Source: CAWBOY01 sp963790585
Lineage (GTDB): Bacteria > Planctomycetota > Planctomycetia > Gemmatales > Gemmataceae
Length of the DNA stretch: 64,000 nt
NCBI GenBank assembly: GCA_963790585.1
Contig: CAWBOY010000006.1
Location: 372,001 to 436,000 of the forward strand
Reading direction: 5' to 3'
Shown here: positions 46,745 to 56,230 of the stretch, piece after piece
Numbering within the stretch: position 1 is the stretch's first letter
Layout: each line of letters begins with the position of its first letter
Position numbers and translations under genes: made by a program
The notes under the pieces: generated by a model
The model's database searches: none
What the model was told of the DNA's origin: nothing
Seen by the model: only the letters and a program-made list of their open reading frames with translations

Positions 46745-47921
46745 TTAGGACACCGGTCGCCGGACGATTCCGCTCAGCGCATGAGTCACTATTTCGTAAG
46801 CGCGAACCACCACTTGCGGTAGTATGCCAGCCTTGGCATCTACCTTTGAATTTGCGGAGACGACCGGAGTGCGATCGAGTATGACCTCGTCGGACGCCAG
46901 GTGTTTCTCGAAGAAGCGCAAAATCCGCAGGCGATATTCATCGCCGACCTCGTGCAAGGCCTGGTTATGCTTCGCGCCTGGGACGAGCCAAAATTCTTTG
47001 TCCTTGCTGCCGGCGGAGTCAAACAACGCGCGAGCCATCGAGGGCTTTATGTAGGCGTCGGCCTGCCCGTGAATCAATAGAAGCGGTTGCTTCATGCGCG
47101 GCATCGCGCTTTCCAAATGTGGGAAGCGGCAGTTCCGCAGCTTCTCGATCTGACGCAAACCAATTAGCCCGAAAATGCCGTAATACCATGACGGCAGAAC
47201 CATGCCCAGGCTCTTCCCGGTGTGGTACATCTTGAACCAGTGCCGCATATACGGGACGAGAACGGTATACGAAGCGAAGGCGCCGTCGGTGACGCAGCAA
47301 CGAATGTAGGGATCAAGTGAGGCGACGAAGAGCCCGGCGCTACCGCCCTTGCTGATGCCGAAGAGACCGACGCCATTCGGGTCCGCGTCCGGCCGGCTTT
47401 TCAAATAGGCGATCGCGGCCTGGGTGTCTTGGACTTCAAAGTTGGTGATCCATTGGAGCGGATCGTAGCCCTGGTTGCGGATCGCTCTCGCCTTGATTAC
47501 GTGGCTCAAATGCGAACACATCGAAACCCGCCTCCAGCAGATGTTCGCAATAAACACGGCATGACCAGCGATTGGAGCCGAACTCGAGGCCGAAGAGAAT
47601 CACACCTCGCCGCGGTCGCGGCGTCGCCAGATAACAGCCACGAAGCCGTAGGCCATTGCTCGTCGGAAAGGTGACATCCTCAGCATCGGCAATGCGCTCG
47701 CCGCGCGGAATGATGAAGAGCGGCTTCTCCTGGAAGATGCGAACGACAAGCTTTACGTACTTGACGCGGATATAGATGCCGACGGCGAACAGATAGAGCG
47801 TCAGCCCGACCGGCACGCTGATCATGAGGGCCAAGCCGAGCCAGAAGAGGATCAAGGAAGTCGCTCCGACTGCGTGATGACGAATCTTGGTGAAATCCGT
47901 ATATCGCTTGACCAGCCTCAA
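46745..47921 (-). CDS. membrane-anchored alpha/beta hydrolase, one frameshift
   Basis: The protein has two N-terminal membrane helices (ATSLILFWLGLALMISVPVG and LTLYLFAVGIYIRV) and a cytoplasmic or outside alpha/beta-hydrolase domain. Catalytic parts: VGLFGISKGGSAGLFVASLD with the nucleophile Ser (G-x-S-x-G), LLLIHGQADAYIKPSMARAL with the Asp, and WLVPGAKHNQALHEVGDEYR with the His. An indel near 47468 separates FAFEPRNQGESDPQPG from the rest. The start is unclear, since the TTG at 47921 falls inside a dispersed palindrome. It stands between KS and GH3 genes on the same strand, so a thioesterase- or esterase-like role in the pathway is possible. Confidence 0.8.
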
Positions 47922-47975
47922 GCATACGCGCAGGGTCCAGACTGGCCGAAGTCCGCGCTACGCTTGAGGCTGGTG
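47911..47975. repeat. dispersed palindrome, CAGCCTCAAGC copy
   Basis: ACCAGCCTCAAGCATACGCG at 47911 pairs with CGCTACGCTTGAGGCTGGT ending at 47975, a variant of the CAGCCCCAAGCG family. It fills the gap between KS and hydrolase genes. Confidence 0.75.
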
Positions 47976-48012
47976 AATTCCGTACCGGCATTTCGTCATG
48001 CACATTCAATAC

Positions 48013-49329
48013 CTAATACCGGAAGCGGCTCACTACGAGAGAGATATTTTGCCCGCCAAAGCCGAAGCTATTGCTCAAAGTATGATCGATCCGCTTTTCG
48101 CGGGCGACATTTGGGATGTAATCGAGATCGCATTCCGGATCGGGCGTTTCATAATTGATCGTCGGTGGCAGCACGCCTCGGCGGATCGACTCGATGCACG
48201 TAATGAGTTCGACGGCACCGCCGGCGGCGATCAAATGCCCCATCATGCTTTTGGTGCTGCTGATCGGCACTTGATATGCCGTGTCGCCGAAGACGAGTTT
48301 GATCGCCAGCGTCTCGACACGATCGTTGACCTTGGTGCTGGTGCCGTGGGCGTTGATGTAGCCAATGTCGGTCGGATTGAGCTTTGCGTCTTTCAATGCA
48401 CCGCGAATACAGGCAGCGGCGCCGCGGCCTTCGGGATGGCTGTCGGTCACTGCAAAGGCGTCGGCTGTTGAGCCATAGCCGGTAATTCGGCATAGATGTG
48501 GGCGCCGCGCTTTTTCGCATGTTCCAGCTCTTCGAAGACGAGCATGCCTGCGCCTTCGCCCAGTACAAAGCCGTCGCGGTGCAGGTCGAACGGGCGCGAG
48601 GCCTTTTGCGGTGCCTCGTTGCGCGTCGAGAGTGCGGTCAAGACGATTGAAGCCAGTTACGCCGAGCGGGTGGATCATGGAATGCGATCCCCCCGCGAGC
48701 ATCAGGTCGGCGTCGCCATGTCGCATCAAGGCAACTGCTTCGCCAATAGCCTGAGCACTTGCGGCACAGGCGGTGAGGCAGTTGAGATTTGGCCCTTCCA
48801 GTCCGAAATGTGCGGCGAGGTGGCCGGCGGTGGTGTGCAACTCCTGCTCGGCTTCTTGTTCGGCATGAAATGTTTTCATGCCGCCGCGGCAGAAGGCTGC
48901 CATGTCGAGGCAGCGCGTTTCCGGCTGATACGACTGCGCGACGAGCGACATCAGATTATGAAAATCCTGAATACCTTCGCCGCTGCCGAGGTATACGCCG
49001 AAGCGCGTGCGATCGACACCTGGGACATCATCAACAAGCCCGGCATCGCTCATCGCTTCTTGCGCTGCCGCGGCGGCGAATTGGCTGTTAACGCCCGAAC
49101 TGCGCCAGCGGCTAGGATCAGGAACGAAATCGCTTCAGATCGAAGTCGGGAATCTGAGCGGAGAATTTAGTTGGGAAATTCCGTGCGTTGAAGCGAAAGG
49201 TCGGGCCGACGCCGCTGCGGCCGGCGTACTGCGCTTCCATCATCGACGCGACATTTTGGCCAATCGGCGTGATGACGCCCATGCCCGTAATGACAACGCG
49301 GCGGCGGTTCGTGTGGGTTCGATGCTCAT
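48013..49329 (-). CDS. beta-ketoacyl-ACP synthase, FabF-like, three frameshifts
   Basis: This ketosynthase extends acyl chains by Claisen condensation. The N-terminus reads RRRVVITGMGVITPIGQNVA and FKFSAQ-like FPTKFSAQIPDFDLKRF. The active-site Cys is in PNLNCLTACAASAQAIGEAV, and the two His are in DIGYINAHGTSTKVNDRVET and KSMMGHLIAAGGAVELITCI. So the C-H-H triad is complete. The C-terminus is SNSFGFGGQNISLVV. Indels near 49128, 48630 and 48484 split the gene, but every conserved block is present once the frames are joined (about 438 residues), so a working protein is likely behind the errors. ATG 49329 is the likely start. Confidence 0.85.
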
Positions 49330-49412
49330 TTTGGCGGACCTTTTTCAGATCTGGTGAGTGGTCGGCGCATGCGTCTGGGAGTAATACGCGCCTATAGTGC
49401 CGCAAGATGCTG

Positions 49413-50694
49413 CTATTTCCAGCGTCGCACGACCAAGGCTGCGCATTGTCCCATCTGCGTGAAGCTGAATTTGACGACATAAGGACTGCTGAATCGCACG
49501 TGGCTGAGAAAGGACGGTGACCGGGCATTCCGGGTCGGGTTTCTCGAAATTAAGCGTTCCAGGGAACGTGGTCTTGTTTGCAGCCGACGAGACTTGCGGC
49601 CAACTCCATCGAGCCGCTGGCGGCACCCATATTGCCGAAAGTAGCTCTTGGCGGCAAGGACGGGCGTGCGCGTGGCGCCGAAGACTTCGGCGAGCGCCGC
49701 GCTTCCCAGCGATCGCTGCTGACTGTGCCGAGGCCATGGCCATTGACATGGTCGACATCTTCTGGGCCAATGCCGGCTTCGGCCAACGCATTGCGAATGG
49801 CACGAACCAGGCCGCTGCCATTTGGCTTGGCATCGAACGCGGCGCCGAAACCGACGACCTCGGCATAGATGCGTGCGCCGCGCTGCCGGGCATGTTCGAG
49901 GTCTTCCAATGTGAAAACCGCCGCCCCTTCACCGAGCACGATGCCGTCACGATCACGATCGAACGGGCGACATGCCAACTCCGGGATATTCGTTGCGGCG
50001 TGACAATGGTTCAAACAGACATTGCCGGACCATCGAGAGCGGATTTATTTTGCTTTCCGCGCCGCCGACGAGGAAGAAATCGGCATCGTCTCTGGTCAGG
50101 ATGCGATAGGCCTCGCCCGATGCGCAAGCGTGGCCGCCACATCGCTTTCGGTGATTGAGTTGTTTGGGCCTTGGGCGTCGTGCAAGAGCGACACATGGCA
50201 GGCAAGAAAATTCGGGAGGTATTTGAGCATCCATAAGCGGCTGGATGGCTTCGAGGCCCTGTTAGGCCCCACTTCTCAAGATCGACTTTGCCCGGCTGGC
50301 AATTCGTGCTTACGGTCGCGGCGTCAGCAAGGTCCGGCAACTCGCTGGCGATCAGGCCGGAGCCGAACTCGACACCGAAGCGCGTCTTGTCGAATTTCGA
50401 TTTGTCGACGGCGCCGTCTTCGAGGGCGCGCTGGGCGCCGGCTACGGCCAGGTGAATCGTACGCGCCATCATGCGCAGATTGCGGCGGTTTGACTTTTCA
50501 ACATATTGTTTGGGATCGAAGTCGGGAACTTCACCGGCAATCTGGACTGGCAGGCCACTCGGGTCGAATGCCTGGATGCGCCGAATGCCGCTTCGTCCCT
50601 CCTTTAGGGATTGGCCGAACGAATCGGCGTCGCAGCCCAATGGGCTGATGATGCCGATGCCTGTGATTACGGAACGGCGTGATGTCGCAGCCAT
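49413..50694 (-). CDS. KS-beta (chain-length-factor-like) ketosynthase homologue without catalytic Cys
   Basis: The protein has a ketosynthase fold: SVITGIGIISPLGCDADSFG at the start and DFFLVGGAESKINPLSMVRQ, CRPFDRDRDGIVLGEGAAVF and ARIYAEVVGFGAAFD later. Where FabF has the active Cys (S-I-A-T-A-C-T), this protein reads GPNNSITESDVAATLA, with Asp in its place, and the second His (G-H-L) is replaced in FGNMGAASGSMELAASLV; the first His remains in DHVNGHGLGTVS. This is the pattern of chain length factors that pair with an active KS. At least eight indels between 49.5 and 50.3 kb split the gene; the stop in the last frame is at 49413. Confidence 0.75.
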
Positions 50695-50799
50695 TGGATC
50701 CGCAAACGGCTCAAAGCGCCCGACGGCGCGACCGAAGACCGTTCCTCCCGTGACCAGTTGTAAAAGCCTAGTACCGTTCGTCGAACGGAGATCTGCTCC

Positions 50800-50905
50800 C
50801 CAGCCCCACGGCTACCGTGGACAAGCCCCAAGCGCTACAGAGCCCCAAGCGCAAGCTGCAGATCAAGTCAAAAAAACTGTCGCTGGCGCTGCGGGCTGGT
50901 GAATC
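50800..50905. repeat. CAGCCCCAAGCG-family sequence, imperfect copy
   Basis: Several partial units (AGCCCCA, AAGCCCCAAGCG, GAGCCCCAAGCGCAAGC) face GCTGGCGCTGCGGGCTGGTG. It overlaps the end of the dehydratase frame at 50868 and so forms its last codons. Confidence 0.6.
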
Positions 50906-51392
50906 GAATTTCAGCGTCAGGCGTCAGCGCGGTTAGCTTGCCGATCAGGTATTTCATTTCGCCCGTAAATACGAAATTCGTATCGCCGAACAACTGGTTG
51001 CGACCGACTCTGATCGAGGTGGGCGAAGAAAATCTCAGCCTTCGGCAATCACTTCGGTCCCTGAGGACGCCTTACACTCGACATTCGCGCCTTCTGGCCG
51101 CATGTGCACGATAGTTGCGTCGTACGTCAAGCTGCTCGCCTGCCAGGGCGTCTCGATGGAAAGTCGCTTTGGGAACTTTCGCCAACACAACCTTTTCTTT
51201 GAACCCGCCCGCTTGGCCGACCAGAATTCCGCCGGTCTGAGCTAGGCCCTCAAGAATCAAGCAGGCCGGCATTACGGGATAACCCGCGAAATGCTGGGCG
51301 TAATGCTCCTCTGCCAAGCTAAGGTTCTTGATCGCCTTGGCCGAGTGTCCACTCTTGAACTCGACGAAGCGATCAATCCAGATCCAGCGCAT
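50868..51392 (-). CDS. hotdog-fold 3-hydroxyacyl-ACP dehydratase-like protein, three frameshifts
   Basis: FabZ/FabA-type hotdog proteins remove water from 3-hydroxyacyl-ACP. The start MRWIWIDRFVEFKSGHSAKA is followed by IKNLSLAEEHYAQHFAGYPV (His of the HFxxxPxMP motif) and MPACLILEGLAQTGGILVGQ, with PKATFHRDALAGEQL. Beyond an indel near 51122 the frame is broken twice more (about 51037 and 51003), yet VHMRPEGANVECKASSGTEV, EIFFAHLDQSRSQ and FVFTGEMKYLIGKLTALTPD can be read. The final codons come from a dispersed palindrome. ATG 51392 is the likely start. It is one of two hotdog proteins in the cluster. Confidence 0.75.
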
Positions 51393-51473
51393 AGAAATCC
51401 TGAATTTATCCGCGTAACCGGTCGAGGACAGAAGGTCCGTTTTCTGTCCTCTGACCAAATCACTTATTTCGAC

Positions 51474-51866
51474 TCAAGCGGTCTGAAGTTTGCCTTCGAT
51501 GTAGCGCGTGATCAGATCGACCGTGAACAGGTCGCTGAGGTGGCGCATTTCGGGGTTCTTCTCGAACTGGCTCAGGTCGGCGAACGGCATCTTCGAGCGT
51601 AGCTCGTCGAGGCCCTTCGTCGTCACTTTGCCGTCCTGCACCAGCTGCGGGTCACCCTGAAAGATCGCTTCTGGGAAAAGCTCGCCGCGCGGAATCTTGA
51701 TTCCGAACTCGCGCTCCAGACGGAAAACGATGTCGAGGAAGTCGATCGACTCAGCGCCAAGATCGCCCTGGAGCGTCGAGGTTGGACTAATTTCGTCCTC
51801 TTCGACATTCAAGGCTTCAACCAGCGTTGCGGATACTTTGGAATAAATCTCTTCCTGCGTCGGCAT
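51474..51866 (-). CDS. acyl carrier protein with long C-terminal extension
   Basis: The acyl carrier protein holds the growing chain on a phosphopantetheine arm. The attachment Ser is in LQGDLGAESIDFLDIVFRLE (residue 40). The family's three-helix core begins EEIYSKVSATLVEALNVEED. The 130-residue length is unusual, as typical carriers have 75-85; the extra part (residues about 85-130, TTKGLDELRSKMPFADLSQF and EMRHLSDLFTVDLITRYIEG) probably forms further helices. GGAGG precedes ATG 51866. The frame is intact, unlike its neighbours. Confidence 0.88.
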   Translation of the reverse strand: MPTQEEIYSKVSATLVEALNVEEDEISPTSTLQGDLGAESIDFLDIVFRLEREFGIKIPRGELFPEAIFQGDPQLVQDGKVTTKGLDELRSKMPFADLSQFEKNPEMRHLSDLFTVDLITRYIEGKLQTA

Positions 51867-51930
51867 CGGAACAACCTCCAAGGGAAGGGCGACAAACAAA
51901 ATTACTGCTGTCGACACAATAATAACCGTT

Positions 51931-52693
51931 TCAGACGGACACGGCGCCCAGGCTGAGGCCACCATCTACCGTTATTACCTGGCCTGTCAGATACAGCACT
52001 GTCCGGCGCTTGCCAAAAACAAGGCGACGCGGGCAATATCCTCGGGAGTCGCCGATGCGCTTCATAGGAATCATCTTCTTGATCAAGTCGCCAGCCTTAT
52101 TGCGGACGACGGCGCTCATATCCGTTTCAATGAACCCGGGTGCGATCGCATTGACCGTCACCCCTCTACCTGCCAGCTCAACGGCAAGGGCGCGAGTGAA
52201 GGAGTTTACTGCTCCCTTGCTCGCCGAGTAGTTCGTCTGCCCCGGGTTAACATGGGTAGCCGAAACACTCGAGATGTTAATGATCCGACCCGCTCGACGT
52301 TGCATCATGCCGAAGGCAACCTCGCGGCAGAAGTTAAACGTACCGCCGAGGTTGGTCTGTATTACTTTGTTCCAAGCATCCGGATCCATGCGAACAAAGA
52401 GGCCATCTTCAATCACACCCGCGTTATTCGCCAAGATGCTGACCGGGCCTAACTCACCTTGCACCTTTTCCACACACGCCTTCACGGCTGACATAATCGG
52501 CGACGTCGCACTGCGCCGCCACCGCTTTGCCGCCCTGATCCGCAATCGCTTTGACTGTTTCTTCCGCAGCGGCCTGGCTGCCTTTGTAGACGACGGCGAC
52601 CTTCGCGCCTTCTGCCGCGAACGCGACGGCAATCGCCCTGCCAATGCCTCGGCTGCCACCAGTGACTAAAGCAGTCTGATCCTTCAAACGCAT
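51931..52693 (-). CDS. fabG: 3-oxoacyl-ACP reductase (FabG-like), three frameshifts
   Basis: FabG reduces 3-ketoacyl-ACP with NADPH. SDR motifs are LVTGGSRGIGRAIAVAFAAE (TGxxxGIG), LANNAGVIEDGLFVRMDPDA (NNAG), ISSVSATHVNPGQTNYSASK with catalytic Ser, Tyr and Lys (Y-x-x-x-K), and IAPGFIETDMSAVVRNKAGD. Indels near 52505, 52050 and 52010 break the frame, while the residue order stays normal; the C-terminus VITVDGGLSLGAVSV ends at 51931. Joined, it is about 250 residues. ATG 52693 begins MRLKDQTALVTGG. It sits between the carrier protein and the first dehydratase. Confidence 0.88.
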
Positions 52694-52706
52694 GTCTCGA
52701 CTTCCC

Positions 52707-53223
52707 TTAAAGACTCGGTCCGGCCGAAGTCGCGTGCGGTCCTGTTCCAATACCTATCGGCTGAAGGACCAAGTAATGATCGCGTAACTCTCGAACGATT
52801 CGCTCATCGACGGCCTTGAGAGCCGGTGTGTGATCACTCAAGTTGTAGGTCCGTAGCGTGATCTTTGCTGACACCACTGACTGACCTTGGGATTCGCCTC
52901 TGCCTTTGAATACCGCGAAGCTATCCGTCCGTTCGACCCATTCGACCGACAAGCTACATCTGCCGGCCCGGCTCCATGAACGAACCATATTTCAAATTGC
53001 GTGTCTCACGCAGGGTAATGATGCTGTGCCGATAATCCTCCGTCAACCGCAGCAGCCAAGAGCCCGCCTCGACAAGGGTCTGTAGCATAAGCACGCCAGG
53101 CATCACCGGAAACATAGGAAAGTGATCGGCGAGATACTCTTCCCCCAAGGTCAGATTCTTTACCGCGGACAGCGAACGACCGGGTTTTAGGTCGACTATC
53201 CGGTCTAGCAGATGGAAACGCAT
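52707..53223 (-). CDS. hotdog-fold dehydratase-like protein, one frameshift
   Basis: The first gene of the cluster encodes a second FabZ/FabA-like hotdog protein. It begins MRFHLLDRIVDLKPGRSLSA and VKNLTLGEEYLADHFPMFPV, with the motif HFPMFPVMPGVLMLQTLVEA, then ITLRETRNLKYGSFMEPGRQ. After an indel near 52975 it continues LSVEWVERTDSFAVFKGRGE and TLRTYNLSDHTPALKAVDER. The expected catalytic His is present in HFPMFPVMP, and the position usually holding Glu has L-x-x-L-V-E-A. Joined length is about 172 residues. ATG 53223 has GGAAGG upstream. Confidence 0.78.
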
Positions 53224-53800
53224 GGGGCCTTCCAATGCCTAACTGGTTTCCAGGGAACCACTTTCAGCCGACAATCGACTAAAAATGGGAAGTATATCGA
53301 CGCCTCCTGACAGCGGCAACCCCTAAAGTCCGCGGACGGAAGACGCTTGTGGCCGGTACGAATCTATCATGCACGGAATGCGAATAGTTTGGCAATATGA
53401 ATTATTTAGTCAAGATGGGCAATTCGCGTAGGCCAAGCGCGTTTATGGTACGATGCCTACGACAGTCACAGCTGACACAACCGCTTTTTCTTTTCCAGAC
53501 GACTTCATCAAGTAACCACATGTCGGATACTTAAATCTCTCAGCCGACATCGCTAGCTGTCAAGCCGCTATCGTACCGATCTAGGTCTAGCAGCCGTTAC
53601 CTGTATGTGACGGCTCAACAAAAAAGATGGAACGCTTGATGACGTACTATGTTTTCGATTATTTCAGAAAAAAAAAGAAAACTCACTTGAATACCGCAGG
53701 GGGAATGGTCTATATTTGTCCTTGTTCCGCCGTATGGCTTCTTTGGTGACTGGGCGACGCCGAAGTTGACAACGGCGGGACATTGTATCATTCGTAACTC
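53224..53800. other. about 580 bp AT-richer intergenic region
   Basis: No coding sequence is recognised. On the minus strand TTGACT (complement of 53408-53413) could be the -35 box of the KS-cluster promoter, though the -10 box is not clear. The stretch around 53650-53720 is A-rich. An unrecognised small RNA cannot be excluded. Confidence 0.4.
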
Positions 53801-53834
53801 AAACAACCCCCGCACTTTTTCGCGGGGGTTGTTT
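53801..53834. terminator. terminator hairpin
   Basis: AAACAACCCCCGC (53801-53813) and its perfect complement (53822-53834) flank an eight-base loop. It lies 27 bases beyond the dehydrogenase stop on the minus strand. The stem is strong; the T-run is short. Confidence 0.8.
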
Positions 53835-53860
53835 CATTTGATGGCAGGTCGGACAGTACT

Positions 53861-54868
53861 CTAGCGCGCCGCCATGGCTGGCAGCTTGGCACGTGGGTTC
53901 ACCAGGTACGTCCGATTTACGAGATTGCGCACCGGTTCGCCCAGCAAGATCCTCTTGGCTTCCTCAGCCCCCTTCGTTCGCATCTCCGCAAAGGCCTCCA
54001 CGGAGTAAAATGCGGCATGAGGAGTCAATACGATGCGCGGATGATGCCGTAACCGCTCATCGTCGAGTGGCTCACGCTCGACCACGTCAATGCCCGCAGC
54101 CTGCACTTGCCCCGAGTCAAGCGCATCTCCTAGAGCTTCAAGATCGATCACTGGCCCACGGGCTGTATTGACGACGTAGGATCCGCGCGGCATCGCCGCG
54201 AGCGCTGTCGCATCGACAATATGGCGCGTCTCCGCGGTGAGCGGGCTATGGATGCTCAAGAAGTCGCAGCGCGGCCAAAATTCAGGCAAGTGATACGCGC
54301 GCTCGACGCCGAGTGCCTTTTCAAGGCCATCTGGTTGATAAGGGTCGTAGATCACAACATTCATACCGAGCGCCTTTGCGCCAACACCATTGCCGTACCA
54401 ATGCGGCCACAGCCCAAGATTCCCAACGTTCGTCCGCGCAGACGAGGCGTGCCAAAGATTTTCGTGACGTCCCACCCGCCGGCCCGAATCGCCAGATCGC
54501 ATGGCAACAGCCGCCGTGACGCCGCCAATAGCAGCATCAACGCATGATCGGCGACTTCCTCAGTCCCATAATCTGGCACGTTGCAGACGACCATCCCGTG
54601 CGCGCCGGCAAACCGGATATCGACATTGTCGTAGCCGACGCCGCAACGCACGATCCCTTTACATTGAGTTAAAGGCGCCAGCGCCCGCTCGCTCAGCTTG
54701 ATGTCATGAAAGACGAGCAAAACATTGGCATCCGCCCCAAGCCGGGCCACTTCATCCTCATGGCTCGTCTGCAACAAGCCGCACGTCGGCAACCGGATCA
54801 AGAACCGCTCGCTCGACCCCAGCTTCGGCGAGATGATCGGTTATGACAACAAGAGGTCGCGCGGCCAT
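53861..54868 (-). CDS. D-2-hydroxyacid dehydrogenase, two frameshifts
   Basis: This family (like phosphoglycerate or glyoxylate/hydroxypyruvate reductases and CtBP) oxidises or reduces 2-hydroxyacids with NAD(P). ATG 54868 starts MAARPLVVITDHLAEAGVER. After an indel near 54775 come EVARLGADANVLLVFHDIKL, VRCGVGYDNVDIRFAGAHGM (C-G-V-G-Y-D-N-V-D) and VCNVPDYGTEEVADHALMLL, then the NAD motif LGILGCGRIGTAMVLA. After a second indel near 54375: VVIYDPYQPDGLEKALGVER, the catalytic Arg in NTARGPVIDLEALGDAL and Glu in AGIDVVEREPLDDERL, and LTPHAAFYSVEAFAEMRTKG with the His. The catalytic set is complete once joined (about 335 residues). Confidence 0.88.
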
Positions 54869-54906
54869 CGGGTGCTCCGAAAGATGTCGTTTCGATCGAG
54901 ATATCC

Positions 54907-54985
54907 TTTATATAGCCCCCGGCTTGCCGGGGGATTAGCCGCGACCATTGTAATTCATCCCCCGGCAAGCCGGGGGCAATATAAA
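54907..54985. repeat. dispersed palindrome, GCCCCCGGCTTGCC family
   Basis: The 28-base arms at 54907-54934 and 54958-54985 begin TTTATATAGCCCCCGGCTTG and match with one mismatch. The right arm includes the stop codon and last codons of the flavoprotein gene. Confidence 0.85.
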
Positions 54986-56154
54986 TTACAGGGTTTGCCG
55001 ACGATCATGGTGAACACTTCACGCACCTGATCGAAGCCATGATGCAAGAGAAAAGCTGAGTTTCGGCCATAGCTCTTGGCACCGAGGACGTAGAAGTTCG
55101 GCTCGAGGTTGCGAGCCAATGCAGGGCCGTCGCTGGGGCGCGGAGGCGAAAGAGTCGTGGGACATTGCTCGACTTGCAGTTCGCGATAGAGTGCTGTGTC
55201 GGGAGAGTAGCCAACGTTGGCTACGACGCGGTCGATTTCCCAGGTCGTTGGTTTGCCGCCGGTTTTGCCGCGCACGCGGAAGATGTTGTCAGCGCCTACC
55301 TCGACCGCTTCCACCAAAGTCTGGGGATGAAACTCGACATTGCCGTCGCCGCGCGTCGCCAGCGAATTGGCTCGCACCGCAAGTTGATCGCGCTCGCGCA
55401 GGGGATCGTTGACGAGTCGGCGCAGCGGCGTGCTCTTGGCGCCGTGCGCGAGCCAAATGACCCACGTTCCCGCATGTTTCTCTGCCAGTGTCGCCAAATC
55501 GCAAACAGTCGTAGCGGCGGAATACCCGGAGCCGATCACCAGCGTTGTACGATCGACATAATCCGCTCGACGCTCGCCGAGGACGTCAACGAGGCTATAG
55601 ACGATCTTGGTACGGGACGATTCTTCGCCGATGGCTGGAATGCCGCCATCCCCCAGCCAGCGAGGCTTTGCATACGTGCCTGTGCAATCGAGAACGATGT
55701 CGGCTTCCTCAAAACGCTCGCCCTTTGTATCACGGACCAGTAACCGAAAGGGCTGTGCGCCGCGCCGCGGATCGCCTGCCAAATCACTCTTGAGCAAGCC
55801 GGTGCGACCGATGCGCAACACCGATGTACCAAGCTGCAATTGATCGAATAGCAGCGGATTTTGCGCGAGAGGTTCGAGGTAAGCAGTCCGATGTTCCTGA
55901 CCGGTCAGCAGATCTTTTTCGCCGGGAAGCTTGATGCCAGGGTTGTCAGTGCGCAGTCGATCGCGGCCGAGGGATGTGCTGTTGAGGCCGAAGGGGCTAA
56001 AGAGCCGCACATGGCCCCACTGCTGTAGGTGCTCGCCGACCCGACCGCGTTCGTAAACCGAAAAAGGCAGCTTCAGCGTCGCGGCATAGAGGGCGGCTTC
56101 GAGTCCGATGGGGCCGGCACCCAAGATGGCGATTCGCGGTTCCGTCCGAGCCAT
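54955..56154 (-). CDS. FAD/NAD(P)-dependent oxidoreductase
   Basis: The 399-residue flavoprotein starts with a classical FAD-binding fold, RIAILGAGPIGLEAALYAAT (G-x-G-x-x-G), and has GHVRLFSPFGLNSTSLGRDR, VLDCTGTYAKPRWLGDG and a second dinucleotide motif TTLVIGSGYSAATTVCDLAT for NADPH. It ends NLEPNFYVLGAKSYGRNSAF and LLHHGFDQVREVFTMIVGKP. This suggests a monooxygenase- or pyridine-nucleotide-disulfide-like enzyme, whose substrate is unknown. ATG 56154 is preferred because the FAD motif then starts at residue 7. The last ten residues (N-L-Y-C-P-R-L-A-G-G) are encoded by a dispersed palindrome, so the original C-terminus may be different. Confidence 0.85.
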   Translation of the reverse strand: MARTEPRIAILGAGPIGLEAALYAATLKLPFSVYERGRVGEHLQQWGHVRLFSPFGLNSTSLGRDRLRTDNPGIKLPGEKDLLTGQEHRTAYLEPLAQNPLLFDQLQLGTSVLRIGRTGLLKSDLAGDPRRGAQPFRLLVRDTKGERFEEADIVLDCTGTYAKPRWLGDGGIPAIGEESSRTKIVYSLVDVLGERRADYVDRTTLVIGSGYSAATTVCDLATLAEKHAGTWVIWLAHGAKSTPLRRLVNDPLRERDQLAVRANSLATRGDGNVEFHPQTLVEAVEVGADNIFRVRGKTGGKPTTWEIDRVVANVGYSPDTALYRELQVEQCPTTLSPPRPSDGPALARNLEPNFYVLGAKSYGRNSAFLLHHGFDQVREVFTMIVGKPCNLYCPRLAGG

Positions 56155-56230
56155 GCGATGATCTCTCCAATGCGCCACGATCTTTTCCGGCTAACCTGGC
56201 GCGGTGCAAAGGGTCGGCTCGCGCTTCCCT

